Assembly (NCBI GenBank): GCA_018221125.1
Contig: JAAOYC010000029.1
Span: 1 to 32,095, forward strand
DNA length: 32,095 nt
From: Candidatus Woesearchaeota archaeon
GTDB lineage: Archaea > Nanobdellota > Nanobdellia > Woesearchaeales > WJKL01
Direction of reading: 5' to 3'
Of this stretch, positions 1 to 8,227 are shown piece by piece. A program made the position numbers and the translations under genes. Position 1 is the first letter of the stretch; the number at the start of each line of letters is the position of its first letter. The notes under the pieces were generated by a model that was not told the origin of the DNA, did not search any database, and worked only from the letters and a program-made list of their open reading frames with translations.

Positions 1-1
1 A

Positions 2-439
2 GATGGGAAATTCCTGATTGCAAAAAGGTCTTCAACAGAGAAAGCATTTCCAAACCAGTGGACTGTTCCAGGAGGAAAACTTGAACCACAGGATTACCAG
101 AACAGGCCAAAAGATACAAGTGCCCAATGGTATAATGTCTGCGAGCATCTGTTGAGGAGGGAGATAATGGAAGAAGTTGGGTTGAAAGTTAAGGATATAA
201 AATATCTCGCAAGCCTCGCTTTTGTAAGACCTGACGGGATTCCTACAGTTGTCATCAGTTTGTATGCAGACCACGATTCAGGCGCTGTTAACTTGTCTGA
301 TGAACTTACTGAGCATGCCTGGGTTACACTGGAACAAGCTAAGGAATATGATATGATAGACGGAATATATGAAGAATTGGAAATGCTGGATAGAGTTCTG
401 AAAGGAGAGAAAGTCGGAGAATGGAAGTCAGCTCTTTAA
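2..439 (+). CDS. NUDIX hydrolase, 5'-truncated by window edge
   Basis: Frame open from position 2: DGKFLIAKRSSTEKAFPNQWTVPGGKLEP...LLRREIMEEVGLKV. Nudix-box elements (GG..E...REIMEEVG) are present, with an insertion inside the box. The track start at 152 is internal. Confidence 0.85.
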   Translation, partial: DGKFLIAKRSSTEKAFPNQWTVPGGKLEPQDYQNRPKDTSAQWYNVCEHLLRREIMEEVGLKVKDIKYLASLAFVRPDGIPTVVISLYADHDSGAVNLSDELTEHAWVTLEQAKEYDMIDGIYEELEMLDRVLKGEKVGEWKSAL

Positions 440-1003
440 TAACAATCCTTCTTCTATAACTATGAATAACAGCATGCCTGCTGCAAATGTCATTATCAAT
501 GATTGAGCCAGTATATTAAAATTAGCCAGGAATATATAGGTTATTATCCCTATTACAATAAATACAAACTGGATTGTTATCAGATCTTTGAAAGATTTTT
601 TTTCTGATAAAAGGCCGCCTTTTGGAATATTATGCAAGAAAAGCAAAATAGCAATTGCAATTCCTAATGAATTATCTATTGCAAATGAGCTTCCAAGGGC
701 AATTGCTTTTGGAATTTCTCTTAATAATTTTCTTTCTAAAGTTGTGTTTATTTTTCTTATTCTGGTTATCCTGTCAATAAGATATATCAATCCCATTCCT
801 GCCAATAAACTTAACATTACAAAGCCTGTTACTGCAAAGCCTTCTTTCATAAGTTCTCCGACAACCAATATCATCAGGAACATCTCTGCCAGCAAAGCAT
901 ATTTTGGATATTTTCTAAATCTCTTAAGAACAAAGTATGATAATCCTCCTAGTATGCTGGATAATGCTACTAAGAATAATGATATTGGAAAGTCTAGATT
1001 CAT
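428..1003 (-). CDS. Divergent ZIP-like metal transporter/membrane protein with degenerate motif
   Basis: Multi-TM 191 aa with GSSFAIDNSLG...LHNIPKGG, resembling ZIP TM4/TM5 (HSxxDG / HxxPEG) with substitutions. Confidence 0.55.
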   Translation of the reverse strand: MNLDFPISLFLVALSSILGGLSYFVLKRFRKYPKYALLAEMFLMILVVGELMKEGFAVTGFVMLSLLAGMGLIYLIDRITRIRKINTTLERKLLREIPKAIALGSSFAIDNSLGIAIAILLFLHNIPKGGLLSEKKSFKDLITIQFVFIVIGIITYIFLANFNILAQSLIMTFAAGMLLFIVIEEGLLLKS

Positions 1004-1028
1004 AACGATATATTTAGAAAACTATTAT

Positions 1029-2564
1029 TTAAATGCTTTTATTTGTTAACTTGGCTTTCTTGATTATAAGTTCAGCTATTATCTTAGACTCTTCTTTTAT
1101 CTCTGCTTTTTCTATTTTTATTTTCTTTTTGAAGATTGGACCATCTATCATTAATGTTTCAAATTCTCCGCCTTCTCCAGCAATATTAAATCCTATTTTT
1201 TTATTTAGATTTACCAGCTTGTCAATGTTTTTGTCTGTTATTTCTTTATTAAGCCATGTTTTATCCAATCCATCTGCTGCAATCTTTGTTATTATGAATT
1301 TGAATTTGTTTTCAAGAATCTCTCTCATTTCAGCTTCCTGGTCCATGTGCCATAAAGGAGAGAAAACTTTTAGATTTAATTCTTGTGCAATCTTTTCAAT
1401 CCTTTCTCTTTGATAATTTGAAAACAATGCTCCTGTTGAGATTCCCTGTATCTTGTATTTTGTTTTTGCTTTTTTCAAAGCATCTTTTAAGTCTTTAAGC
1501 TCTTTTTCTTTTTCTCCTCTTGTTGTTTGCTCTAGCAAGGGGATTCCTATTGCTTTTGACTGCAGTTTTGTCATGCTTATTGCAGGAGTATGGAACATGT
1601 ATGAATCTGGATTTTTGCTTTTTAGTGTTATCATGCATTTTACATTGAAGTCTTGTTTTAACATCAAGTGTAAAGCGTAGATAGAATCTTTTCCAGAAGA
1701 AACCAATGCTCCAATATTAAATAATGAGTTTAGATAGTTTTTCTTGTATTTGAAACTGTGTTTTTTTGCTAGTTTTAGGATTGCTTTGTCAAAATAAGAG
1801 CCGTATTGCGCTGCTTTCTTTTTTCTCCAGGCTTTTTTTAATCCCAGTTGTTCTGCTGATTTTCTCAGTGCATATTTTTTATATCCTGATCTTATCTTTT
1901 CTTTTCCTGGAATCTGCATTGCTGCTGAGATCACTTTTGGATCTAAGAATGGAACCAAGACATTTACTTTTAGCTTTTTTGCAATTGCAAAGTCTCTAGT
2001 AAAATCACGTTGATGCATGTCTTTTAACCCTTTCCAGCATTCTTTGTTAATGTCTTTTGATAAAGTATGCCTTTCATAGCCTGCAAAGATCTCTTCTGAT
2101 CCTAAGCCAGAGAAAATATCTTTGATATTGTCTTTTTTTGCCAGTTTTATTGCTTCGTAGATAACAGAACCAACTCCAACTTTCATTGTATCAGGACCTA
2201 TTAACTTTACCATTGTTTTTATTGTCTTTTCTATGTCTTTTAATGAAAGAATTTTCTTTTTTAATCTGAAATTGTGTTTTTTTGCAACTTCTTGTGCTGA
2301 GATTATATCTGGAGAATCTTTTAATCCTACACAATAGCAGACAAAGTCTGCTTTTAGTTTTTTGCAGATGAATGCAATCAAAGTAGAGTCAATCCCTCCT
2401 GAGAATAATATTCCAAACCTCTTTTTTGGAATTCTAGATTCTACTGCTTTTAGGAATTCTTTTTTAAAATCAAGTTTTTTTTCTTTTTTTAGAGAATCAA
2501 CTAGTTTATTCCATTCTTTTTCATGAATAAGTTCATTGTTTTTTGTTATGTCTGCAATCTTCAT
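1029..2564 (-). CDS. Fusion protein: asparagine-synthase-type ATP-PPase domain (N) + Dph6-like diphthine-ammonia ligase domain (C)
   Basis: First PP-loop FSGGIDSTLIAF with asparagine-synthase-like FSGLGSEEIFAGYERH and VPFLDPKVI. Second PP-loop ALVSSGKDSIYALHLML followed by Dph6-like SPLWHMDQ and AGEGGEFETLMIDGPIF. No N-terminal glutaminase (Cys2) domain. Confidence 0.85.
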   Translation of the reverse strand: MKIADITKNNELIHEKEWNKLVDSLKKEKKLDFKKEFLKAVESRIPKKRFGILFSGGIDSTLIAFICKKLKADFVCYCVGLKDSPDIISAQEVAKKHNFRLKKKILSLKDIEKTIKTMVKLIGPDTMKVGVGSVIYEAIKLAKKDNIKDIFSGLGSEEIFAGYERHTLSKDINKECWKGLKDMHQRDFTRDFAIAKKLKVNVLVPFLDPKVISAAMQIPGKEKIRSGYKKYALRKSAEQLGLKKAWRKKKAAQYGSYFDKAILKLAKKHSFKYKKNYLNSLFNIGALVSSGKDSIYALHLMLKQDFNVKCMITLKSKNPDSYMFHTPAISMTKLQSKAIGIPLLEQTTRGEKEKELKDLKDALKKAKTKYKIQGISTGALFSNYQRERIEKIAQELNLKVFSPLWHMDQEAEMREILENKFKFIITKIAADGLDKTWLNKEITDKNIDKLVNLNKKIGFNIAGEGGEFETLMIDGPIFKKKIKIEKAEIKEESKIIAELIIKKAKLTNKSI

Positions 2565-2676
2565 ACTAGAAATAGTTTATTTATTGTTTAAAAACGTTTG
2601 TAAAATCAGAGAATCAGATTAAACAAATAACCTAATATTGATATCTGATGTACTGTTATTATTGGAATCCAAATTG

Positions 2677-4761
2677 CTACTTTTGCCTTTTAATTGATAA
2701 AAATCTAGCATTAACTGCAACTATTACTGTGCTTAAGGACATGAAAACTGCACCCATCGCAGGACTTAAAAGAATATCATACTTATACAGGATTCCAGCC
2801 GCCAAAGGAATTGCAAAGATGTTATAACCTGTTGCCCATAAAAGATTCTGCTTCATCTTTCCGTAAGTTGCTTTTGCTAATCCAATAACAGAAACAACAT
2901 CTCTTGGATCATTACTTACAAGAATAACATCTGCTGATTCAATTGCAACATCTGTTCCTGCTCCAATTGCAATGCCTACATCAGCCTGAGTTAAAGCAGG
3001 AGCATCATTGACTCCATCACCAACCATTGCAACTCTCAATCCTTTTTTCTGGATTTTTTTAATATTCTTAGATTTTTCATGAGGCAGAACTTCTGCAAAA
3101 AAATCATCCAATTCCAATTCTTTAGCAACCCATTGTGCAACCTGTTTGTTATCACCAGTCAGCATCATACATTTGATACCCATTGATTTTAGATTTTTTA
3201 TTGCCTCTTTTGATTCATCTCTTATCAAATCAGCTAATGCAACAGCCCCAATTAGTTTGTTTTCTAATAAAACATAAACAGTTGTTTTCCCCTGTTTTGA
3301 TAGTTCATCAACTTTCTTGTTTTCTATTTTTATCCTGTTTTCTTTTAGGTAATTAGGACCGACTACCCTGATTTGTTTATTATTAATTAATCCCTGTATA
3401 CCTTTTCCAGGAAGATTTAAGAATTTCTCAACCTTGATTAATCTTATCTTTTTCTCTTTGGCTTTCTTTATTACGCCTTTTGCTATCGGATTTTCTGAAT
3501 TTGCTTCTAATGATGCTGCATAAAGAAGTACTTCATCTTCTTTATAATTTCCCAATGGAATAATGTCTGTAACTCCAAATTCTCCTTTTGTTAGTGTTCC
3601 GGTTTTATCAAATACTATTGCATCTATTTTTCTTGCTTTTTCAAAAGAAGCCCTATTCCTTATTAACAATCCATTTTTTGCTGCTAATGAAGTTGAAACT
3701 GCTACAACCAATGGAACAGCCAAGCCTAATGCATGAGGGCAAGTTATGACCATTACAGTAACCATCCTTTCTATAGCAAAAGTCAAAGTTTCCTTAAATA
3801 GCAACCAAGCTACAAAAGTAATAGAACCTATTGAAATAGAAATTATGGTAAGCCATTTTGCTGCAGTGTTTGCCAAATCTTGTGTTTTGGATTTTGATTC
3901 CTGCGCTTCTCTAACAAGCCTGATTACTTGTGATAAGTATGATTTTTCTCCAGTGTTTGTTACTTTTATATGAATGGCTCCTTCTCCATTAACAGAACCC
4001 CCAATAACTTTATCCCCTTTCTTTTTGCTTACTGGTTTTGACTCTCCTGTAAGCATTGATTCATTAATATTTGATTCTCCTTTTATGATAATTCCATCAG
4101 AAGGTATTTTTTCTCCTGGCTTGACAAGAATAACATCTCCTTTAATTAGTTTAGAAATTGGAGTTTCTATTGTTTTGCCATTGGATTTTATAAGGTGTGC
4201 TTCAGAAGGCATCAGCTTTGCAAGGGCTTCTAATGCTTTTGATGCCCCCATAACAGAACGCATCTCAATCCAATGTCCCAAAAGCATGATATCAATTAAA
4301 GTGACTAACTCCCAAAAGAAAAATTTGCCTTTTAATCCAAAAACTACTGCACTGCTATAGACAAAAGCAACGGTTATTGCTAATGCAATCAAGGTCATCA
4401 TTCCAGGGAGTTTGTTTTTTAATTCAGTAAACAATCCTTTTAAGAATGGCCAACCACCATAAAAGAAAATAAAGGTAGCCAATATAAATAGTAGATATTT
4501 GTCTCCAGCAAAAGCAATTGTAAATCCTGCAAATTTCTGTATTAAAGGAGATAATAATAAAATTGGGATAGTTAAGACAACAGAAACAAAGAATCTTTTC
4601 TTGAAATCCTTGACCATCATTGCATGATGATCATGGTGGCTATGTTTAGGAGTAGAGGGGGATTTATCATCCCCTGCTTCAACAAGCTCAGCACCATCCA
4701 TAGTGCATTTTCCTGGCTTGTCATATTCCATTCCGCATTTTGGACATTTGTATTTTTCCAT
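2677..4761 (-). CDS. copB: CopB-type (P1B-3, CPH motif) copper-translocating P-type ATPase
   Basis: DKTGT, TGES, GDGVND, CPH motif (ITCPHALGLAVPL); N-terminal heavy-metal-binding YKCPKCGMEYDKPGKCTMDGAEL and a His-rich stretch KHSHHDHHA. Confidence 0.92.
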   Translation of the reverse strand: MEKYKCPKCGMEYDKPGKCTMDGAELVEAGDDKSPSTPKHSHHDHHAMMVKDFKKRFFVSVVLTIPILLLSPLIQKFAGFTIAFAGDKYLLFILATFIFFYGGWPFLKGLFTELKNKLPGMMTLIALAITVAFVYSSAVVFGLKGKFFFWELVTLIDIMLLGHWIEMRSVMGASKALEALAKLMPSEAHLIKSNGKTIETPISKLIKGDVILVKPGEKIPSDGIIIKGESNINESMLTGESKPVSKKKGDKVIGGSVNGEGAIHIKVTNTGEKSYLSQVIRLVREAQESKSKTQDLANTAAKWLTIISISIGSITFVAWLLFKETLTFAIERMVTVMVITCPHALGLAVPLVVAVSTSLAAKNGLLIRNRASFEKARKIDAIVFDKTGTLTKGEFGVTDIIPLGNYKEDEVLLYAASLEANSENPIAKGVIKKAKEKKIRLIKVEKFLNLPGKGIQGLINNKQIRVVGPNYLKENRIKIENKKVDELSKQGKTTVYVLLENKLIGAVALADLIRDESKEAIKNLKSMGIKCMMLTGDNKQVAQWVAKELELDDFFAEVLPHEKSKNIKKIQKKGLRVAMVGDGVNDAPALTQADVGIAIGAGTDVAIESADVILVSNDPRDVVSVIGLAKATYGKMKQNLLWATGYNIFAIPLAAGILYKYDILLSPAMGAVFMSLSTVIVAVNARFLSIKRQK

Positions 4762-4919
4762 TATAATTTCACCGCATGTTTTGTTATTTTAATGTTACAT
4801 TGGTGATTCTTTTTACAAAAAGCCTCGCATTTTTCAGCTAATTCTTTTTCTTTATAGGCAAAATTACATTTTTCACATATATAAAATGTTTTGTTGTTTT
4901 TTATTTGCTCTTTTACCAT
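4761..4919 (-). CDS. Small Cys-rich protein (52 aa), stop overlaps copB start
   Basis: Read by eye on the minus strand: MVKEQIKNNKTFYICEKCNFAYKEKELAEKCEAFCKKNHQCNIKITKHAVKL*. CxxC...CxxxC plus a further Cys. TAATG overlap with copB. Not in the supplied track (<60 aa). Confidence 0.75.
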   Translation of the reverse strand: MVKEQIKNNKTFYICEKCNFAYKEKELAEKCEAFCKKNHQCNIKITKHAVKL

Positions 4920-4920
4920 T

Positions 4921-5607
4921 TTACATCTTTTTTAATTTCCGCCACATAACATGTTCATAAATACCTGCCCATATCATTCCAAAAGTAAAAGCAAACACTA
5001 TCTCTTCTAAAGGAACTCTTAAGATTAATATACCTGAGAGTGCAGATAGATTCCAATGATTGACAAAATCTGGGAATATTAAATTAATAAACAAAAAAAA
5101 TAGGAAATATAATATTGTGAATGTTATTCCTCCCATCAGTATATTCTTTTTTAAATCAGGCCTGCATAATATTGTTGCAATTCCTCCAACAAACATTGCA
5201 ATAGATGCAGTATAGATTGGATTTAAGTTTGTTAAAAGTTCTAATAATAAAAAAATAATAATTGGAGAGATTATTGCTAATTTATGAAATCTGTGTCTTT
5301 TGCCGTGCATTTCTTTCATAGTCATTTTTTTATGTTTTACTTTGAAAATAGATTCATATAATACTGCTCCAATCCCTCCAACAGCAAAACAAAATATCAG
5401 GCTTTCGATATCAAATCCAGTTCTTGCTGCAAGATTAAACAAAGAAGGAGGGCTCCAGTATTCTGGAACAAACAACGGCTCTGTCAAGCCAAATGGAGCA
5501 GTAAGTATACTAACCCAAAGTATTTCTTTTCTTAATAGAGGTCTTGCTAAATATATTATAAACCAGATTCCCAATAGTATTAATGAAAATATTAACCATT
5601 CATGCAT
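4921..5607 (-). CDS. Polytopic membrane protein, possibly lycopene-cyclase-domain-like
   Basis: 228 aa with several hydrophobic helices. Motifs FGLTEPLFVPEYWSPPSLFN and RVPLEEIVFAFTFGMIWAGIYEH resemble the lycopene cyclase (CrtYcd-type) domain family. Confidence 0.5.
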   Translation of the reverse strand: MHEWLIFSLILLGIWFIIYLARPLLRKEILWVSILTAPFGLTEPLFVPEYWSPPSLFNLAARTGFDIESLIFCFAVGGIGAVLYESIFKVKHKKMTMKEMHGKRHRFHKLAIISPIIIFLLLELLTNLNPIYTASIAMFVGGIATILCRPDLKKNILMGGITFTILYFLFFLFINLIFPDFVNHWNLSALSGILILRVPLEEIVFAFTFGMIWAGIYEHVMWRKLKKM

Positions 5608-5622
5608 TATCTTGTTCCTCTT

Positions 5623-5868
5623 TTAAATAAATTTGTTATATGTCCAACCAAAAGCATACGCAAATACAAAGCTAATTATTGCAGCTTCAATAATCCCTGT
5701 AATTATTCCTATAATGCTAATGGAAAAAAACATATGTCCTTGCTGCATCATCTCAACTGCACCTGTATAAACTCTTAGATTTCCTAATATACCTAACAAT
5801 AACATACTCACTGCAGAAATAATTGCTGCTGCATATCCTAATGCTAATGCATTTAATTTTTCAGCCAT
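5623..5868 (-). CDS. Small two-TM membrane protein (possibly DUF5676-like)
   Basis: 81 aa MAEKLNALALGYAAAIISAVSMLLLGILG... with two hydrophobic segments; small membrane protein typical of metal-resistance neighbourhoods. Confidence 0.6.
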   Translation of the reverse strand: MAEKLNALALGYAAAIISAVSMLLLGILGNLRVYTGAVEMMQQGHMFFSISIIGIITGIIEAAIISFVFAYAFGWTYNKFI

Positions 5869-5917
5869 TTTTTCACCTTTTTTATAATTTAAGCTAGTTA
5901 TTCTTTAAATAGTTTTC

Positions 5918-7177
5918 TTATTCTATATTCCAGGGCTTTAATACTCTTTTAAGTGCGTCTTCTCCCTGCATATAGGATAAAAACAAGCCATAATTTGTAA
6001 ATGACACTCCAATGTTAATCAAATCCCTTATTCTTGCAAGAAGTTTTTGAGAAAATATCATGCATCCACCGCAGTGGATGATTAGTTTGTATTGCTCTAG
6101 TTTTTCATTTTCCTGAAATTCTCTTCCAAAGTTATGTTCTAGGATTACTCCTGGGAATTTTTTCTTAAAATAATTGGGAATCTGAACAGTGCCTATATCT
6201 TCTCCAATACGAGAATGATTGCATGCTTCAACAATCAATACCTTGTCCCCTTTTTTTAATTCTTTTAATGCTTTGATTCCTTGTGCAAAGAGTTTTAATC
6301 TTCCTCTGCTAAAGTAATTAATCATTGTTATAGAAAAGGTTGTTAATTGAATATTTTTTGGAGTCCATTTTGCCATTATATCCATTGCTTGTGAATCAGT
6401 AATAATTGCTTTTGGTCTTTTTCCAAGATTATCAACCAGGGCTAAGAATCTTTTCTTCTCTGCTTCAACTTCTTCTGAGTCCTTACTTCTTGCTTTTGCT
6501 AAATCCATTCTAAAGGAAACAGGGTAAGCCCAGTTTCTTGTTATATATTCTTCAGACATTGCCTGAGGTCTTAGGTATCTTCCAGGAGGTGTTTCAATAT
6601 CCATTGGAATATTCAAGATATAATATTCATCTTTTTCTAAAAATGGAAATAATTCTATTTTTTTGTTCACTGATTCAAAGTTTTCAAGAATAAAATTAAG
6701 AAGTGGCTGCCTGTAATTCTCATCTGTTGCTTTTATGCTTATTTTTTTATAAAATTTAAGCAGAGGCATTTGTTTTTCAATATCAGCTATTTTTTCCTCT
6801 TCTTTTTTGAATAAATTATAGATGATTAAGATTTGCTTGTTTGATTCTCTTGCTTTTTCTATTAGCTGTTTCTCTGTTTTGAAATCAGATGCTGAAGGAT
6901 TTATTATGACAAGAACCAAGTCACATTCTTTTAGATCTGAAAATGCCTTGTTTCTTTTCTTTTCTCCCAGCTCTCCAATTTCATCTAATCCTGCTGTGTC
7001 AAATAATTTTACAGGGCCTAGGTTGTGGATTTCCTGCAGAGTAATCTTAGTGTCTGCTGTTGTTCCAGGAGTGGAGTCTACAATTGATGTTTTCTGCTGA
7101 GTCAATAGATTCATCAGACTGCTTTTTCCAGAATTCATCTTTCCAAAGATTCCAATATGATCACGTTCAACTATCAT
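5918..7177 (-). CDS. hydF: [FeFe]-hydrogenase maturation GTPase HydF
   Basis: G1 GKMNSGKSSLMN, DTPGTT, DTAGLDE; C-terminal cluster ligands EACNHSRIGEDIGTVQIPNYF...HCGGCMIFSQ (CxH...HCxxC) characteristic of HydF. Confidence 0.95.
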   Translation of the reverse strand: MIVERDHIGIFGKMNSGKSSLMNLLTQQKTSIVDSTPGTTADTKITLQEIHNLGPVKLFDTAGLDEIGELGEKKRNKAFSDLKECDLVLVIINPSASDFKTEKQLIEKARESNKQILIIYNLFKKEEEKIADIEKQMPLLKFYKKISIKATDENYRQPLLNFILENFESVNKKIELFPFLEKDEYYILNIPMDIETPPGRYLRPQAMSEEYITRNWAYPVSFRMDLAKARSKDSEEVEAEKKRFLALVDNLGKRPKAIITDSQAMDIMAKWTPKNIQLTTFSITMINYFSRGRLKLFAQGIKALKELKKGDKVLIVEACNHSRIGEDIGTVQIPNYFKKKFPGVILEHNFGREFQENEKLEQYKLIIHCGGCMIFSQKLLARIRDLINIGVSFTNYGLFLSYMQGEDALKRVLKPWNIE

Positions 7178-8226
7178 TTTATTCTTTTAAAAAAGTGTTT
7201 TGAATCTCCCCATTCATTAAAGCCAACTTCTCTTCCTACAGATTTAATCCTATTTAATAAACATTCTCTGCAATCAGATGACTGCTCATCAATGCAGGGC
7301 TTTCCGTCATAAAGCTGATAATCTTTTCTGATTCTTGAAGGTGTTACCAAAGGCATGACAATATTTGCTCCGTATTGCAGCCCTTTTTCCCTTCCAATAG
7401 GATCCATAGCCTGCAATGCAGTAGTTGCTGCAATATTTACATCTTTCAACAGAATTCTTGCTGCTGCAATCATCTTTAATGAAAGATTAAATACTTGTTT
7501 TTTTCTTTTTTCCATTTCTTCTGTATGTATTTTCATAGGAGTTTGTTTATGGATTAGGTAGGGTCCCATTCCAATCATATCAATATCATATTCCTTGAAA
7601 AACAAGATATCATTTGCTAAGTCATCAATTGTCTGTCCTGGGATTCCAATCATCACTCCTGTTCCAACCTGATAACCTATTTGTTTTAAGATTCTTAAAC
7701 ATTCTTTTCTGTTCTCTAAGGTTTGAGTTTCTGGATGCAGTTTTTTATATAAGATTGGAGAAGTTGTCTCTATTCTTAATAAATATCTATGAGCTCCTGC
7801 ATCAAAGAATCTTTTGTAGGTTTCATGAGTTTGCTCTCCAACGCACAAAGTTATTCCTAATCCATTTGGCAGTTTTTCAGAGATTGTTTTTTCTTTTATT
7901 GTTTTTAAAACATCTTCAACAAAATCAATGAATTTATCATCTTTTTGCCCTCCTGACTGCAGAACCATAGAGCCATAACCATTATCAGCAGTCCATACTG
8001 CTATATCAATAATTTCTTGTTTTGTTAATGAAAATCTGTTGGATTCTTTATTGCTTTTTCTGATGCCGCAATAATAGCAGTCATTGATGCAGATGTTTGA
8101 GAATTCCAATAATCCTCTGTAATATACTTTTTCTCCTGAGTATTCTTTCATAACAGAATAAGCTTTTTTTCTAATTGATTCCAGATTATTTGACTCTAAA
8201 ATCCTGATTATTTCCTGTTTTTCCAT
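7174..8226 (-). CDS. hydE: [FeFe]-hydrogenase maturase HydE, radical SAM
   Basis: CINDCYYCGIR radical-SAM CX3CX2C; HydE/BioB-like YRGLLEFSNICINDCYYCGIR. The track ORF starts at 8277, but the internal ATG (MEKQEIIRILE) at 8226 lies just past the hydG stop and is the likelier start. Confidence 0.95.
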   Translation of the reverse strand: MEKQEIIRILESNNLESIRKKAYSVMKEYSGEKVYYRGLLEFSNICINDCYYCGIRKSNKESNRFSLTKQEIIDIAVWTADNGYGSMVLQSGGQKDDKFIDFVEDVLKTIKEKTISEKLPNGLGITLCVGEQTHETYKRFFDAGAHRYLLRIETTSPILYKKLHPETQTLENRKECLRILKQIGYQVGTGVMIGIPGQTIDDLANDILFFKEYDIDMIGMGPYLIHKQTPMKIHTEEMEKRKKQVFNLSLKMIAAARILLKDVNIAATTALQAMDPIGREKGLQYGANIVMPLVTPSRIRKDYQLYDGKPCIDEQSSDCRECLLNRIKSVGREVGFNEWGDSKHFFKRIK

Positions 8227-8227
8227 C

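Noticed and set aside
32-274. Minus-strand ORF opposite the NUDIX gene
   Set aside because: Antisense to a motif-supported NUDIX frame; no recognisable domain.
588-1049. Plus-strand ORFs opposite minus-strand genes (e.g. 588-1049, 1033-1413, 3974-4360, 13669-14238, 18033-18473)
   Set aside because: They lie antisense to well-supported coding genes, have low-complexity hydrophobic composition and no motifs; consistent with reading-frame artefacts.
2565-2577. 13-mer atactagaaatag repeated near 21355
   Set aside because: Only two copies 19 kb apart in AT-rich leaders; plausible by chance with no structure around it.
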